NCBI RefSeq assembly: GCF_000157895.3
Contig: NC_022663.1
Span: forward strand, 5,642,001 to 5,706,000
Reading direction: 5' to 3'
Source of the DNA: Mycobacterium kansasii ATCC 12478
GTDB taxonomy: Bacteria; Actinomycetota; Actinomycetes; Mycobacteriales; Mycobacteriaceae
Length of the DNA stretch: 64,000 bases
The notes below the pieces were generated by a model. It saw only the letters and a program-made list of their open reading frames with translations, did not search any database and was not told where the DNA came from. How positions within the stretch are numbered: position 1 is the first letter of the stretch; each line of letters begins with the position of its first letter. The translations under genes were made by a program, and so were the position numbers. This document shows positions 16,561 through 25,786 of this stretch, one piece after another.

Positions 16561-18198
16561 GTGGAATACAACATCGCTCAGGTGTTCTCGGCGGTGGCGG
16601 CGGCCAACCCGGATCGCGACTGCATCGTGTTCGGTGACCGGCGGTTCACGTACGCGCAGACCGACGAACGCGCCCGCCGTTTCGCCCGCGCCCTACACCG
16701 GTGGGGGCTCGGCGTTCGTCGGGAACGTTCCGAGTTGGCACCCTACGAATCGGGACAAAGCCACCTCGGTTTGTACATGGCGAACTGTAACGAGTTCCTC
16801 GAGGCGATGATCGGGGCTTACAAAGCCCGGGTCGCCCCGTTCAACGTCAACTACCGCTATGTTGCCGACGAACTGGTGTATCTGCTCGGCAATGCCACCG
16901 CCGACGCCGTCATGTACCACGCACGATTCGGCCCGACGCTGGCTGAGGCCTTGGAGAGATACGACCGCCGCCCGCGCCTGATCCATGTCGACGACCATTC
17001 GGGAAACGATCCGTTGCCGGGGGCGGTGCACTACGAGGAACTGCTGGCCTCGATGTCCGACGAGCCGCTCGACGTGACCCCGTCGCCCGACGACCTTTAT
17101 GTGCTCTACACCGGTGGCACCACCGGAATGCCCAAGGCGGTGCTGTGGCGTCAGCACGACATCTACATGAACGCAATGGGCGGACGGGCTTTCGGCACCG
17201 GCGAGATGGCCACCAGCCTGGAGGAGATCGTCGAGCGGTCACGGCCGGACGGGCCGGGCTCGATGACGGCGGCGCCGCTCATGCACGGCGCCGCACAGTG
17301 GGCGGCATTCATCAACCTGTGCGGCGGACGGACGTTTGTCATGGCGCCGACGACCACCCACTTCGATCCTGCCGAAGTGTGGGCGCTGGCCAGCCGGGAA
17401 CAGGTGGTGTCGCTGTCAATTGTCGGCGACGCGTTCGGCCGGCCGTTGATCGACGAACTCGAGTCCGGTGATTACGACTTGTCCGGGCTACTGATTCTGG
17501 TCACCGGCGGTGCGGCGCTCAGTGCGCCGATCAAGCAGCGCTTCGTGGAATTGCTGCCGCAACTGGCAATCCTGGACGCGGGCGGGTCCTCGGAGTCGGG
17601 GTCACAGATGGGCCAGGTGTCCACTCGCCTGCAGGGGGCTTCCGGCCGGTTCGCTCCGAACCCGGGCGCGGTGGTGGTCAGCGACGACATGACCCGGATC
17701 CTGTCGCCCGGAGACGACGAAATCGGCTGGCTGGCCCAGCAGGGTCTGATTCCGCTCGGATACCTCGGCGACCCCGAGAAGACGGCGCGAACGTTTCCCG
17801 TCATCGAAGGGATTCGCCATTCGGTTCCCGGCGACCGGGCCCGCTGGGACGCCGATGGGGGAATCGAGCTGCTCGGCCGCGATTCGGTCACCATCAACTC
17901 CGGCGGGGAGAAGATCTTTGCCGAGGAGGTCGAGGCCGCGATTGCCGAGCACCCCGCTGTATACGACGTCGTGGTGACTGGTCGTCCCAGTGTCCGGTGG
18001 GGAAGCGAAGTCGTCGCGATCGTCCAGTTGGCGCCGGGCCGGCATGCCGACCCGGACAGCATCATCGCCGAGGCCGCGCGCCACATCGCGCGCTACAAGC
18101 TTCCGAAGGACATTGTCTTCTGCAGTCGGGTGCAACGTTCGCCGTCGGGCAAGGCCGATTACCGCTGGGCGAAAGATCAAGTGACACAAAAACTTTAA
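16561..18198 (+). CDS. Acyl-CoA synthetase, FadD19-like
   Basis: A 545-residue ANL-family AMP-forming ligase. A3 is YTGGTTGMPKAVLWR; the A5-like region is LDAGGSSESGSQ; A7 and A8 are GDRARWDADGGIELLGRDSVTINSGGEK, split by the usual hinge; the catalytic Lys is in SPSGKADYRW. The whole layout resembles FadD19 of M. tuberculosis, a steroid side-chain or fatty-acid CoA ligase. The GTG at 16561 is chosen for its AGGAGG site and family alignment; the longer frame from 16438 is unlikely. It lies between dedA and the CPT-like gene and is a lineage insertion relative to M. tuberculosis. Substrate inference is weak. Confidence 0.85.
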   Translation: MEYNIAQVFSAVAAANPDRDCIVFGDRRFTYAQTDERARRFARALHRWGLGVRRERSELAPYESGQSHLGLYMANCNEFLEAMIGAYKARVAPFNVNYRYVADELVYLLGNATADAVMYHARFGPTLAEALERYDRRPRLIHVDDHSGNDPLPGAVHYEELLASMSDEPLDVTPSPDDLYVLYTGGTTGMPKAVLWRQHDIYMNAMGGRAFGTGEMATSLEEIVERSRPDGPGSMTAAPLMHGAAQWAAFINLCGGRTFVMAPTTTHFDPAEVWALASREQVVSLSIVGDAFGRPLIDELESGDYDLSGLLILVTGGAALSAPIKQRFVELLPQLAILDAGGSSESGSQMGQVSTRLQGASGRFAPNPGAVVVSDDMTRILSPGDDEIGWLAQQGLIPLGYLGDPEKTARTFPVIEGIRHSVPGDRARWDADGGIELLGRDSVTINSGGEKIFAEEVEAAIAEHPAVYDVVVTGRPSVRWGSEVVAIVQLAPGRHADPDSIIAEAARHIARYKLPKDIVFCSRVQRSPSGKADYRWAKDQVTQKL

Positions 18199-18208
18199 CG
18201 CGTCGTGC

Positions 18209-18838
18209 TCAGGACAGAAAGCGTTTATGTAGCCGGGTGAAGGCGGTGGGCTCGCGGCACGCCCGGTAGCGCTCGTGCAGATCTCGGGCCAGTACCTGGA
18301 CCGGGGTGGCCGTGGTGTCCAGTTCGAAGTCGTACTCGGCATCGGCATGTGCGGCGCGGGCGCTGCCCCGGTTCCAGCCGGGGTAGCGGTTGCCGCGTTC
18401 TTGCTCCCGGCGAGCACCCTCTTCGTCGGAGACGTGGACTCCCACCATCCAGACTCTGCAGCCCTCGAAAATCCGGAGGGCGTCCACCAGCCACTCCCGC
18501 TTCCAGATCACCTCGTCGGCGATCACGTTCATGCCGTTGTCCAGGTAGGCCCGGATGGCGTGGTAGCGGGCATGCATCGCCTGATCCAAGAGCGGACCAG
18601 GATGCACGGTGAACCAGTCCAGACCGTCGTCTTCGACCAGGCTGTCCCACGTGTAGTACTCGGGCCGCACTCGATCGAGGTCCAGTTGCGCGGGAGGCAG
18701 TGCAAACCAGAACAGGTCGATACCCAGGTGCATCCAGCATTCGGCGGCCAAGTCTTGGAACGCCATAGCGAGTGACGTCTTTCCCGCGCTGGATCCACCG
18801 TTGAGAATGATGAGCTTGCCCTGGGCCGTCTCAGTCAT
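18209..18838 (-). CDS. Chloramphenicol phosphotransferase-like P-loop kinase (Rv2636-like)
   Basis: A 209-residue protein with P-loop LNGGSSAGKTSLA near residues 9-20, then the family segment WMHLGIDLFWFALP and NVIADEVIWKREWLVDAL. It belongs to the CPT-like P-loop kinase family found beside dedA as Rv2636. The Streptomyces enzyme phosphorylates chloramphenicol, but mycobacterial members are uncharacterised and may act on a small metabolite. ATG 18838 (MTETAQGK) is preferred to the one three codons upstream. It is convergent with the acyl-CoA synthetase. Confidence 0.83.
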   Translation of the reverse strand: MTETAQGKLIILNGGSSAGKTSLAMAFQDLAAECWMHLGIDLFWFALPPAQLDLDRVRPEYYTWDSLVEDDGLDWFTVHPGPLLDQAMHARYHAIRAYLDNGMNVIADEVIWKREWLVDALRIFEGCRVWMVGVHVSDEEGARREQERGNRYPGWNRGSARAAHADAEYDFELDTTATPVQVLARDLHERYRACREPTAFTRLHKRFLS

Positions 18839-18886
18839 AGCTGCCATAGCCGGATGAGGGTACCGCCAGGTTCGGGTTATTGCTCG

Positions 18887-20476
18887 TCAAAATGGTGGAT
18901 CGTCAGGCACGGGGGGTGCCGGCGGTGGTCGCCAGTCCGGTGGGAGTTCCTCGGATTCGCGGGGATCATTCACCCAGGTGCAAAACGGACTGGTGCTCCG
19001 GTCGCCCTTGAACAGAAACAGCATGTCGCGCATGTGGTTTCGAAACTTGCGTGCTTCGATCTCTGCTTTCCGTGCCTGCCGCAACTCTTGTTCGGCGGTG
19101 TTGGCGCGGCGTTGAACGTGATTGCGGTTTCGTGCTCGAGCGATCCGCGCGGCGCGTTCGTCGGCCCGGGTCCGAGATCGGCGTGGCGCGGGATTCGAGA
19201 ACAACTCGGCACCCGCGGGTACCGTTCGATATGTCTTGCCGGTCGGCGATGTCCAGATCACGACACCGTCGGGCAGTTGCTCGTCCCGCCATCCGGTGAT
19301 GCCGCCGTGAAATGTCTTCAGCCGGTGGTGTTTTCGGCACAAACACTTGAGATTGGCAAGTACCGTCCGGCCACCGGCGCCTGGGTCGGTGTGGTTGAAG
19401 GGGATGGTGTGATCGATATCGCAGACCCGCGCCGGTCGGCTGCATCCGGGAAATCGGCAGGTCAGATCTCGGCAGCGGACCGCGCGGTCAAGCGCGGCCG
19501 ATGGGTGATACGTCAAAGCGCCGGCTTCGGAGGGTAGGTCCACGATGAGGTGACGGGTCGCCGAGGCCGTAAGTTCGCGGACCAGGTCGGCGTCGATGAC
19601 GCCGTAGCCCTCGACGTATCCGGGTTGTTGGCTCTTGCCCGAAAGCGTGTCGGCAGTGGCCACGACGTTGACGAGCACCTGCGCGCCGGTTGGTGCGACT
19701 GCGCCACCGGGCCGGGCCGGGCAGTTGCTCGATCCGCATCGACAGGCCAGGGGTCCACCGGCGGCCAGCGCTCCGAGCGCGTCGGCGCGACGCTGCGCAA
19801 GGGTACGGGGGTCGTTGCGGCACACGGCCGTTGCCAACTGCGACAATCTGCGGTCGAAGGCGGTGGCGTCTGCGCCGGTCACGATGCCCCACAGCTCGGC
19901 CATGCCGTCGGGATGAGGCGTGATACCGATCTCGCGTTCGTCGTCGGCACGGCGTCGGCGCTCCCGGGCGGCGTCGGGATCGATCGCCAGCACCTGCCGG
20001 TCGATGGCGTTGACGATGCGCTGGCGCGACCACCCTTGCCACTTGCTGATTCGTGCCGCAAGCGACTCGTCGAGCCTGGCGATCAGCTTGTCGTCATTGA
20101 CCAGATCAGTGCGGCTGATGGTCAATTGCGCTGTGCGCCAATCGATTCTGCCGTCGGCCAACAGCGCTCCGATCCGACGTAGCCGGGTATCGAGCATCTC
20201 CGCGCAGTGCACCTGGTATGCGGCAGCCGCCGAAGAAACATTCAACGCCGCCGCTACCTCGGCGCAGGTCTGCTCGGCCCCGTCGATGGTCGCGTAGGCC
20301 AAATCCGGGTCGCGGCGTTCGGCGCCGCTTCGGCGGCGCAGCAGCGCCGCCACGCAGGCGAGGCGTCGCGCGGTCAGGGCCGACTCCTGCCGGTAGGCGC
20401 TCTCGATTGCGGTGACCAATTGCTCCGGCGTGAGCTGGTCCAAATCCGCAGACGATGCACCGCGGGTCTCGAACAT
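18887..20476 (-). CDS. DUF222 / HNH endonuclease-domain protein (13E12 family)
   Basis: A 529-residue protein of the 13E12-type family abundant in mycobacteria. The helical DUF222 part spans roughly residues 20-330. The C-terminal HNH zinc domain reads CRDLTCRFPGCSRPA, VCDIDHTIPF, KCLCRKHHRLKTFH. All His/Asn/Cys positions of the nuclease look intact. A charged coiled-coil-like tail rich in Arg and Ala follows, ending in Pro-rich residues. Members occur in repeated REP13E12 elements and singly; their biological role is not established. No flanking repeats or integrase are visible here. Confidence 0.88.
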   Translation of the reverse strand: MFETRGASSADLDQLTPEQLVTAIESAYRQESALTARRLACVAALLRRRSGAERRDPDLAYATIDGAEQTCAEVAAALNVSSAAAAYQVHCAEMLDTRLRRIGALLADGRIDWRTAQLTISRTDLVNDDKLIARLDESLAARISKWQGWSRQRIVNAIDRQVLAIDPDAARERRRRADDEREIGITPHPDGMAELWGIVTGADATAFDRRLSQLATAVCRNDPRTLAQRRADALGALAAGGPLACRCGSSNCPARPGGAVAPTGAQVLVNVVATADTLSGKSQQPGYVEGYGVIDADLVRELTASATRHLIVDLPSEAGALTYHPSAALDRAVRCRDLTCRFPGCSRPARVCDIDHTIPFNHTDPGAGGRTVLANLKCLCRKHHRLKTFHGGITGWRDEQLPDGVVIWTSPTGKTYRTVPAGAELFSNPAPRRSRTRADERAARIARARNRNHVQRRANTAEQELRQARKAEIEARKFRNHMRDMLFLFKGDRSTSPFCTWVNDPRESEELPPDWRPPPAPPVPDDPPF

Positions 20477-20964
20477 GCTTTCGATTATGTCGTTGAGGTG
20501 CGACGATTTCTCGGGTCCGCGGCCTCACTGTGGATGAACTTCCGACTGTGGATAACTCCTTTACGCCGAGTAGCGACGCTGTGTGGCGCTCGCCCGCGAG
20601 GTGCGTGCCGCGGCCTGCCGAACGTCGCCGATCGCTTGGCGAAGCTGAGTGTCTGCGATAGGTCCTGTCTCCCAGTCGAATTGCCTGGTCCGGCGGGTAC
20701 GCGACGACAGTGGGTCGCCTCGGCACTGAGAGCGCCGCCGTCTGTGGCGGGGTGGGTTGCGATCCGGGCACCTTCCAGCGGCAGCCACGCACGCCGGGTA
20801 TGTTTGCTGGTTTCGGCAGTACCGGTGCGCCGGCCGGCGCTCATCGTGCGGCCCTCCGACGGACGTTGACCACAGTATCTGGTGGCACTGCAAACCGCGA
20901 CTCGCCTTGCCTCAAAAGCCCTCGAGGTGTTCGCTGCGGGGATAAGATCTGTTGCTGCAGAGTG
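20477..20964. other. Intergenic region with no supported gene
   Basis: About 490 bases between the HNH gene and the PE_PGRS leader. A minus-strand frame (21120-20485) and short plus-strand frames exist but show no family features, ribosome site or codon pattern typical of neighbours. Decayed sequence from the 13E12 region is possible. Confidence 0.4.
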
Positions 20965-20997
20965 CTCGATGGTTCCTCGATGGTCCCTCGATGGTCC
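20965..20997 (+). repeat. Three tandem 11-base repeats in the PE_PGRS leader
   Basis: CTCGATGGTTC, CTCGATGGTCC, CTCGATGGTCC lie head to tail, ending 37 bases before the PE_PGRS ATG. The copies differ at one base. Position and regularity fit a slippage-prone tract in the 5' leader. Confidence 0.85.
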
Positions 20998-21034
20998 CTG
21001 GCAACTGTTGCGTTGTCTTGTCGGGAGGTTGCAC

Positions 21035-23458
21035 ATGTCGTTTGTTGTGGCGGCGCCGGAATGGATAGCGACAACGGCGTCGGACCTGGCGGGTATCGGC
21101 TCTGCGCTCACGGCCGCCAATGCGGCTGCAGCGTTACCGACGACGGCGATAGTCGCGGCGGCCGAGGATGAGGTGTCGGCAGCGATAGCCGCCGTGTTCG
21201 GATCGCACGCACAGGGCTATCAGGCCCTCAGTGCCCAGATGTCGGCGTTCCATCAGCAGTTCGTGGCGGGGTTGACTGCGGGTGCCGGCGCGTATGCGGC
21301 CACCGAGGCGGCCAGCACGTCACCCTTGGGACAGTTGCTGGGGTTGATCAATGCGCCCACCCAGGCGCTGCTCGGGCGCCCACTGATCGGCAATGGCACC
21401 AACGGCGCCGACGGCACCGGCGCTCCCGGTGGGCCGGGCGGGCTCTTGCTCGGCAACGGCGGTAACGGCGGTTCCGGCGCGCCGGGTCAGGTCGGCGGTG
21501 CTGGCGGAGCCGCGGGGTTGCTCGGCAACGGCGGGATCGGCGGGAAGGGCGGGGATGCGGTCGCCGGGAACGGCGCCGCCGGTGGCGCCGGTGGGGCCGG
21601 CGGATGGTTGCTGGGCAACGGTGGCACCGGTGGGGCTGGCGGAGCGGCAGCCGCTGGTGGAGTAGGCGGTGTCGGCGGTGTCGGCGGGGCTACCGGGCTC
21701 ATCGGCAGCGGGGGAACCGGCGGTTTCGGTGGTGCCCGAGCGGCGGGCACTACCGGCGGGGTCGGTGGTGCCGGCGGGGTTGGCGGCGTGTTCGGCAACG
21801 GCGGCTTCGGTGGACACGGTGGTGCCGGTGATCTCACCGGCGGCGGTGGAGCCGGCGGAGTCGGCGGTGCGGCCAGCTGGTTTGGCAGCGGCGGGGTTGG
21901 CGGTGCCGGCGGGGAGGGTGCGCCCGGCGGCAACGGCGGTGCCGGCCCGATGTTGATCGGCAACGGCGGTAACGGAGGGCTCGGCGGGGCCGGGGCGGCC
22001 GGCGGTAACGGTGGCGCCGGCGGCACCTGGTTCGGCGACGGTGGGCACGGCGGGCAAGGCGGTGCCGCTGTCGCGGGCATCCTGGGCGGCCTGCCCGGAC
22101 AGGGCGGCAACGGGGGCAACGCCAACTGGTTCGGTTCCGGCGGTAACGGCGGGCAGGGCGGCACCGGCCTGACCGGAGCGAATGGGGTCAACCCACCGCC
22201 CAGCGGGACGGCCGGACCCGGTTCCAGCCCCCTACCTGCTTCGCTCACGAATGCCGGCACCATTGGTGCTCACGTCATTTTCAACGGCATGAACGGCGGT
22301 CCCGGCGACCCCGGCGGCGCCGGCCAGACCGGCGGCACCGGCGGTACCGGCGGCGCCACATCGGTGACGAACACCAATACCGGCTCGATCACAGGCGTCA
22401 TCGACATGACCGCCGGCGGCGGCGGTAATGGCGGCACCGCCGGTGCCGGCGGGAACGGTGGCGCGGGTGGGGCCGGTGGGGACGCCACGGTCACGAACAA
22501 CGGCTCGATCACCGGTGCGGTCAATGCCACCGGCGGGGCCGGGGGCAGTGGCAACACCGGCAGTGCCAGCGGTGGTGACGGTGGTGCCGGCGGGATGGGC
22601 GGCCTGGGTCAAACCGCGGGCAATGGTGTCGCACAGGGCGGCGCCGGCGGAAACGGCGGTGCCGCGAGCGTGGCATTGGGCGCAAACGGCGGCAACGGCG
22701 GTGCCGGCGGCATGGGCGGCAACGGCGGACATGGCGGGATGTTCATCGGCAACGGCGGTGCCGGAGGCGCCGGAGGGACCGGTGGTACCGGTGGAATCGG
22801 CGCAGCCGGCTTTGCCGGCGGTGACGGCGGCGCCGGCGGCCAGGGCCTCAACAACGGCACGGGCACGGCGACCGGCGGCAACGGCGGTCTCGGCGGCGCC
22901 GGCGGCGTCGGTGGCACCGGCGGCACGGGTGGCAGCGGAGGCGTCGGCGGCAACGGCGGCGCCGCCGGGTTCATCGGCATCGGCGGCGCCGGCGGCACCG
23001 GCGGCGCAGGTGGTTTCGGCGGGATCGGCGGCATCGGCGGTGCCGGTGGCGATGGTGGTTTCGGCGGGGCAGGCACCACCACCAGCACGGCGGCCACATT
23101 CGGCGGAACCGGCAACAACGGTGCTCTCGGCGGCAACGGCGGCACCGGGGGCGCGGGAGGGGCCGGCGGATCGAGCGGCGGCAGCGGGGGAGCCGGCGGC
23201 GTGATCGGTTGGGCCGGCGCCAACGGTGGTACGGGCGCCGGCGGCACCGGTGGCAACGGCGGTCAGGGCGGCGCCGGCGGTAACGGCGGCAACGGTGGAA
23301 ATGCGTCGACGGGGGGCACCGTAGGCCAAGGCGGCAATCTGGCGCTGGGCGGGCAAGGCGGCACCGGTGGCGCTGCCGGTGGTCCGGGCGGCAACTCCGG
23401 GTTCACCGGCAACTTGGGTGTGCCCGGCAGCAACGGCTTGCCCGGGACGATTGTGTGA
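21035..23458 (+). CDS. PE_PGRS family protein
   Basis: An 807-residue PE_PGRS protein starting MSFVVAAPEW, with the PE motif at residues 8-9. The about 95-residue helical PE domain directs type VII (ESX-5) export, and a linker with GLINAPTQALLGRPLIGNG follows. The rest is Gly-Gly-x/Gly-Asn-Gly repeats. Unusually, three Thr-Asn-rich units interrupt the PGRS region near residues 400-500 (LTNAGTIGAHV, TNTGSITGVID, VTNNGSITGAV). The ATG at 21035 has GGGAGG upstream. It occupies the position of PE_PGRS46 (Rv2634c) relative to the Rv2636 and Rv2633c homologues. It is probably a surface protein; function unknown. Confidence 0.92.
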   Translation: MSFVVAAPEWIATTASDLAGIGSALTAANAAAALPTTAIVAAAEDEVSAAIAAVFGSHAQGYQALSAQMSAFHQQFVAGLTAGAGAYAATEAASTSPLGQLLGLINAPTQALLGRPLIGNGTNGADGTGAPGGPGGLLLGNGGNGGSGAPGQVGGAGGAAGLLGNGGIGGKGGDAVAGNGAAGGAGGAGGWLLGNGGTGGAGGAAAAGGVGGVGGVGGATGLIGSGGTGGFGGARAAGTTGGVGGAGGVGGVFGNGGFGGHGGAGDLTGGGGAGGVGGAASWFGSGGVGGAGGEGAPGGNGGAGPMLIGNGGNGGLGGAGAAGGNGGAGGTWFGDGGHGGQGGAAVAGILGGLPGQGGNGGNANWFGSGGNGGQGGTGLTGANGVNPPPSGTAGPGSSPLPASLTNAGTIGAHVIFNGMNGGPGDPGGAGQTGGTGGTGGATSVTNTNTGSITGVIDMTAGGGGNGGTAGAGGNGGAGGAGGDATVTNNGSITGAVNATGGAGGSGNTGSASGGDGGAGGMGGLGQTAGNGVAQGGAGGNGGAASVALGANGGNGGAGGMGGNGGHGGMFIGNGGAGGAGGTGGTGGIGAAGFAGGDGGAGGQGLNNGTGTATGGNGGLGGAGGVGGTGGTGGSGGVGGNGGAAGFIGIGGAGGTGGAGGFGGIGGIGGAGGDGGFGGAGTTTSTAATFGGTGNNGALGGNGGTGGAGGAGGSSGGSGGAGGVIGWAGANGGTGAGGTGGNGGQGGAGGNGGNGGNASTGGTVGQGGNLALGGQGGTGGAAGGPGGNSGFTGNLGVPGSNGLPGTIV

Positions 23459-23482
23459 CGGTGCGCTGATACCGTCACTGTC

Positions 23483-24286
23483 ATGCCGACGAAAAGGCAG
23501 CGCACGACGGGCATGCCGGCCGCCGATTCGCTTGTGCCGCAATACCCGATCGAATCTGTCGACAACGCGCTGAAGCTGCTGTTGCTGCTCGGCGAACGCC
23601 CCGAGATCCGGCTGAGTGAGGCGACCCGGTATCTGGGTGTGGCGTCATCCACCGCGCACCGGCTGCTGGCGATGCTGACGTATCGGGGCTTCGTGCGCCA
23701 AGACCCGGTGTCCAAGGCGTATCTACCCGGTCCGGCGTTGACCAGCGTAGCGTTCTCGATATTCAGCCGCATCGATATCCAGGGAGCCGCCATGCCCATC
23801 ATGCGCGATCTCAGCGAACGCCTGCGGGAAACGATCCACGTCGGCATGCTGGACGGCGCCGATGTCCGATTCGTCGCGGCCGTCGAGGGCCCGGCCGCCG
23901 TCAGGGTGGCGTCCCGGCTGGGCCGCACGCTGCCCGCGCACTGCACCTCGACGGGCAAGGCGCTGCTGGCCCAGCTGCCCGAAGCTGAACTGCGGCAATT
24001 ACTTCCGAATGACGAACTGAAGCGCGTCACCGCCCATTCGATCGGCAGCCGCACGGAGTTGGAGTCCGAACTTTCCCGCATCCGCGATCGGGGTTATGCC
24101 GTCAACCGGGAAGAAAGCGAAGAAGGCGTGGCGTCGGTTGCGGTACCGATTCCCACCAAGGCACCGGGTTTGCGGATTGCGCTCAACGCCGCTGCTCCAC
24201 ACCATCGGCTGGACAAGACCCAGTACTCCTCGTTCGCCGCAGTACTTGCCCAAGCAGCCAAGGAGATTGGCGATCAGCTTGGTTGA
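23483..24286 (+). CDS. IclR-family regulator, probably of the adjacent dioxygenase operon
   Basis: A 267-residue IclR-type regulator. The N-terminal winged HTH reads ESVDNALKLLLLLGE, then IRLSEATRYLGVASSTAHRLLAMLTYRGFV. The C-terminal effector domain has LRETIHVGMLDGADVRFVAAVEG, LPAHCTSTGKALLA and REESEEGVASVAVPI. IclR proteins commonly respond to aromatic acids and control their own catabolic operons; the pht regulators of actinobacteria belong here. It runs toward the aldolase-like gene and the two stops overlap by 13 bases (24274-24286). Likely targets are the palindromes upstream of the dioxygenase operon at 27908-27942. Confidence 0.9.
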   Translation: MPTKRQRTTGMPAADSLVPQYPIESVDNALKLLLLLGERPEIRLSEATRYLGVASSTAHRLLAMLTYRGFVRQDPVSKAYLPGPALTSVAFSIFSRIDIQGAAMPIMRDLSERLRETIHVGMLDGADVRFVAAVEGPAAVRVASRLGRTLPAHCTSTGKALLAQLPEAELRQLLPNDELKRVTAHSIGSRTELESELSRIRDRGYAVNREESEEGVASVAVPIPTKAPGLRIALNAAAPHHRLDKTQYSSFAAVLAQAAKEIGDQLG

Positions 24287-24999
24287 ACACCCAACCGGGC
24301 GACCTCATGTCGCCAGGCCGCCTCGACGTTGAATCCAGATCCCAAGTCCGGCAAGTCATCCCAGTCGGCATCGGCGATGTCGCGCAGCGTTCCGCCGGCA
24401 GCACTGACCTGCAACGACATTCGGGCCAGCGCGTCGAGGCTGATCGCCTGCAGCACGGCCTGCTCGACACTGGCGGCCGCGCTGGTGATTCCGTGCCCGC
24501 GGCAGATCACCACCGGCTGACCGCGCATGGCGGCCACCATCTCCTTGCCCAGCTGTGCGGAGCGGATCAGGACGGCGCTTTCGTAGACGGGCACGCCGCC
24601 GCGCGCGAGCCGCGCGCCGGGAATGTCGTAGGCGCCGTAGATCGGCCGCAGCGTGATGTCGGCCAGATCCGCGGCGACGACCGCCGGAGGGTGTAAGTGC
24701 GCGACTGCCCGATATGCCGGGTTGGCCAGCATGGTCTCGACGTGGATGGGTAGTTCGTTGGGGACCCGGTATCCGTCGAGTTCCCCTGCAGCACCAGCGG
24801 TTCCGTCTAATCGGACAAGCCGGATGTCGTTGGGCATGGTGAATGCCATCCCGGTATCGGTATCGCTGCGGCACCGGATCAGCAACCTATCGTCGTCGAT
24901 TCGCAAACTCAGATGGCCGAGGATGCCGTCAGCCAGGCCGCGCGCCGCGGCCACCCGGCAGCCCAGGGCCAGCAGAGTGCGCTGCGGGTCAAGCGTCAT
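24274..24999 (-). CDS. Class II aldolase/adducin-family protein, candidate 3,4-dihydroxyphthalate decarboxylase
   Basis: A 241-residue class II aldolase fold protein. The metal site is visible: LPIHVETMLANP, AVAHLHPPAVVA (His-x-His) and later CRGHGITSA, with Glu in the first segment. Actinobacterial PhtC, which decarboxylates 3,4-dihydroxyphthalate to protocatechuate, is of this family. Place as last gene of a dioxygenase/dihydrodiol dehydrogenase operon makes this the best reading. The ATG at 24999 overlaps the end of the SDR gene by 11 bases; the longer frame to 25332 is antisense noise. Fuculose- or ribulose-phosphate aldolase is the alternative. Confidence 0.75.
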   Translation of the reverse strand: MTLDPQRTLLALGCRVAAARGLADGILGHLSLRIDDDRLLIRCRSDTDTGMAFTMPNDIRLVRLDGTAGAAGELDGYRVPNELPIHVETMLANPAYRAVAHLHPPAVVAADLADITLRPIYGAYDIPGARLARGGVPVYESAVLIRSAQLGKEMVAAMRGQPVVICRGHGITSAAASVEQAVLQAISLDALARMSLQVSAAGGTLRDIADADWDDLPDLGSGFNVEAAWRHEVARLGVQPS

Positions 25000-25786
25000 G
25001 GCCATCCCGCAAGCCGAATCCGCCGTCGGGGTGGATGGTTTCACCGGTGATGCCGCGGGAGCGGTCGGAAGCCAGGAACACGAAACTCCACGCATGGTCG
25101 TGACCGGTGAGCGCGACGTTGAGCGGCACTCGCGCGGCCAAATCGCTTGCCCTGTTGGGGGAGTCGAGGCGCACACCATCCAGGCCCAGGCTGGCAAGAC
25201 CGCGCAGGTCGGTGTCCAGCGTGCCGCCCGGTGCCACGCCGTTGACCCGAATGCCCGGTGCCAATTCGTGTGCCAGCGAGGCAACCAGCCCGCGCACGGC
25301 GAACTTTGACGCCACGTACAGCACGCCGCCACGTCCGGGATGGAACGACGACGTAGACTCGGTCAGCACAATCGAGGACCCGGTTTGGGCCTGCAACGCC
25401 GACACCGCGGCCTTCACCGACTGCAGCTGGCTCAGCACATTGGTGCGAAACATCTCGTCGAAGGCCGCCGCAAGGATGTCCGCGTCGATATCGCTGACAC
25501 CGCGGTAGAAGTCGAAGACGCCGACGCAGTTGACCAGAGTGTCGAGACCGCCGAACGCATCCACGGCCGTCGTTACCGCACGCTCATTCGCCGCCCGGGT
25601 GGTGGCGTCACCCTCGACCACCGGCACGTCCGGTAGTTCCTGACGCAACCTCGCGCACTTATCGCTATCGAGTTCCAGCACGGCGACTTTCGCGCCTTCA
25701 CTACGAAACGTGTCGACGACGGCGCGGCCGATTCCCGAGCCGGCGCCCACCACGAGCGCGCGCTTGCCCTCAAGCCAGCCCGTCAT
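24989..25786 (-). CDS. SDR dehydrogenase, cis-dihydrodiol dehydrogenase type
   Basis: A 265-residue short-chain dehydrogenase: N-terminal VVGAGSGIGRAV (NAD cofactor), acidic residue after the second strand (AVLELDSD), LVNCVGVFDFY, catalytic Ser in TESTSSFHP and YVASK. The overall pattern resembles BphB/cis-2,3-dihydrodiol dehydrogenases, which rearomatise the diol made by ring-hydroxylating dioxygenases to a catechol. Start MTGWLEG at 25786 overlaps the preceding small gene. In phthalate operons this step is PhtB. It would act in the cytosol with NAD. Confidence 0.85.
   Translation of the reverse strand: MTGWLEGKRALVVGAGSGIGRAVVDTFRSEGAKVAVLELDSDKCARLRQELPDVPVVEGDATTRAANERAVTTAVDAFGGLDTLVNCVGVFDFYRGVSDIDADILAAAFDEMFRTNVLSQLQSVKAAVSALQAQTGSSIVLTESTSSFHPGRGGVLYVASKFAVRGLVASLAHELAPGIRVNGVAPGGTLDTDLRGLASLGLDGVRLDSPNRASDLAARVPLNVALTGHDHAWSFVFLASDRSRGITGETIHPDGGFGLRDGHDA

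Noticed and set aside
20485..21120. 211-codon minus-strand frame upstream of PE_PGRS
   Set aside because: It crosses the PE_PGRS start, lacks a ribosome site and shows no domain.
21400..23400. Short repeats resembling a CRISPR array
   Set aside because: They are in-frame codon repeats of the PGRS domain with no constant repeat/spacer pattern and no cas genes.
22232..23542. 436-codon minus-strand Ala-rich frame
   Set aside because: Mirror of the Gly-Gly-x repeats of the PE_PGRS gene.
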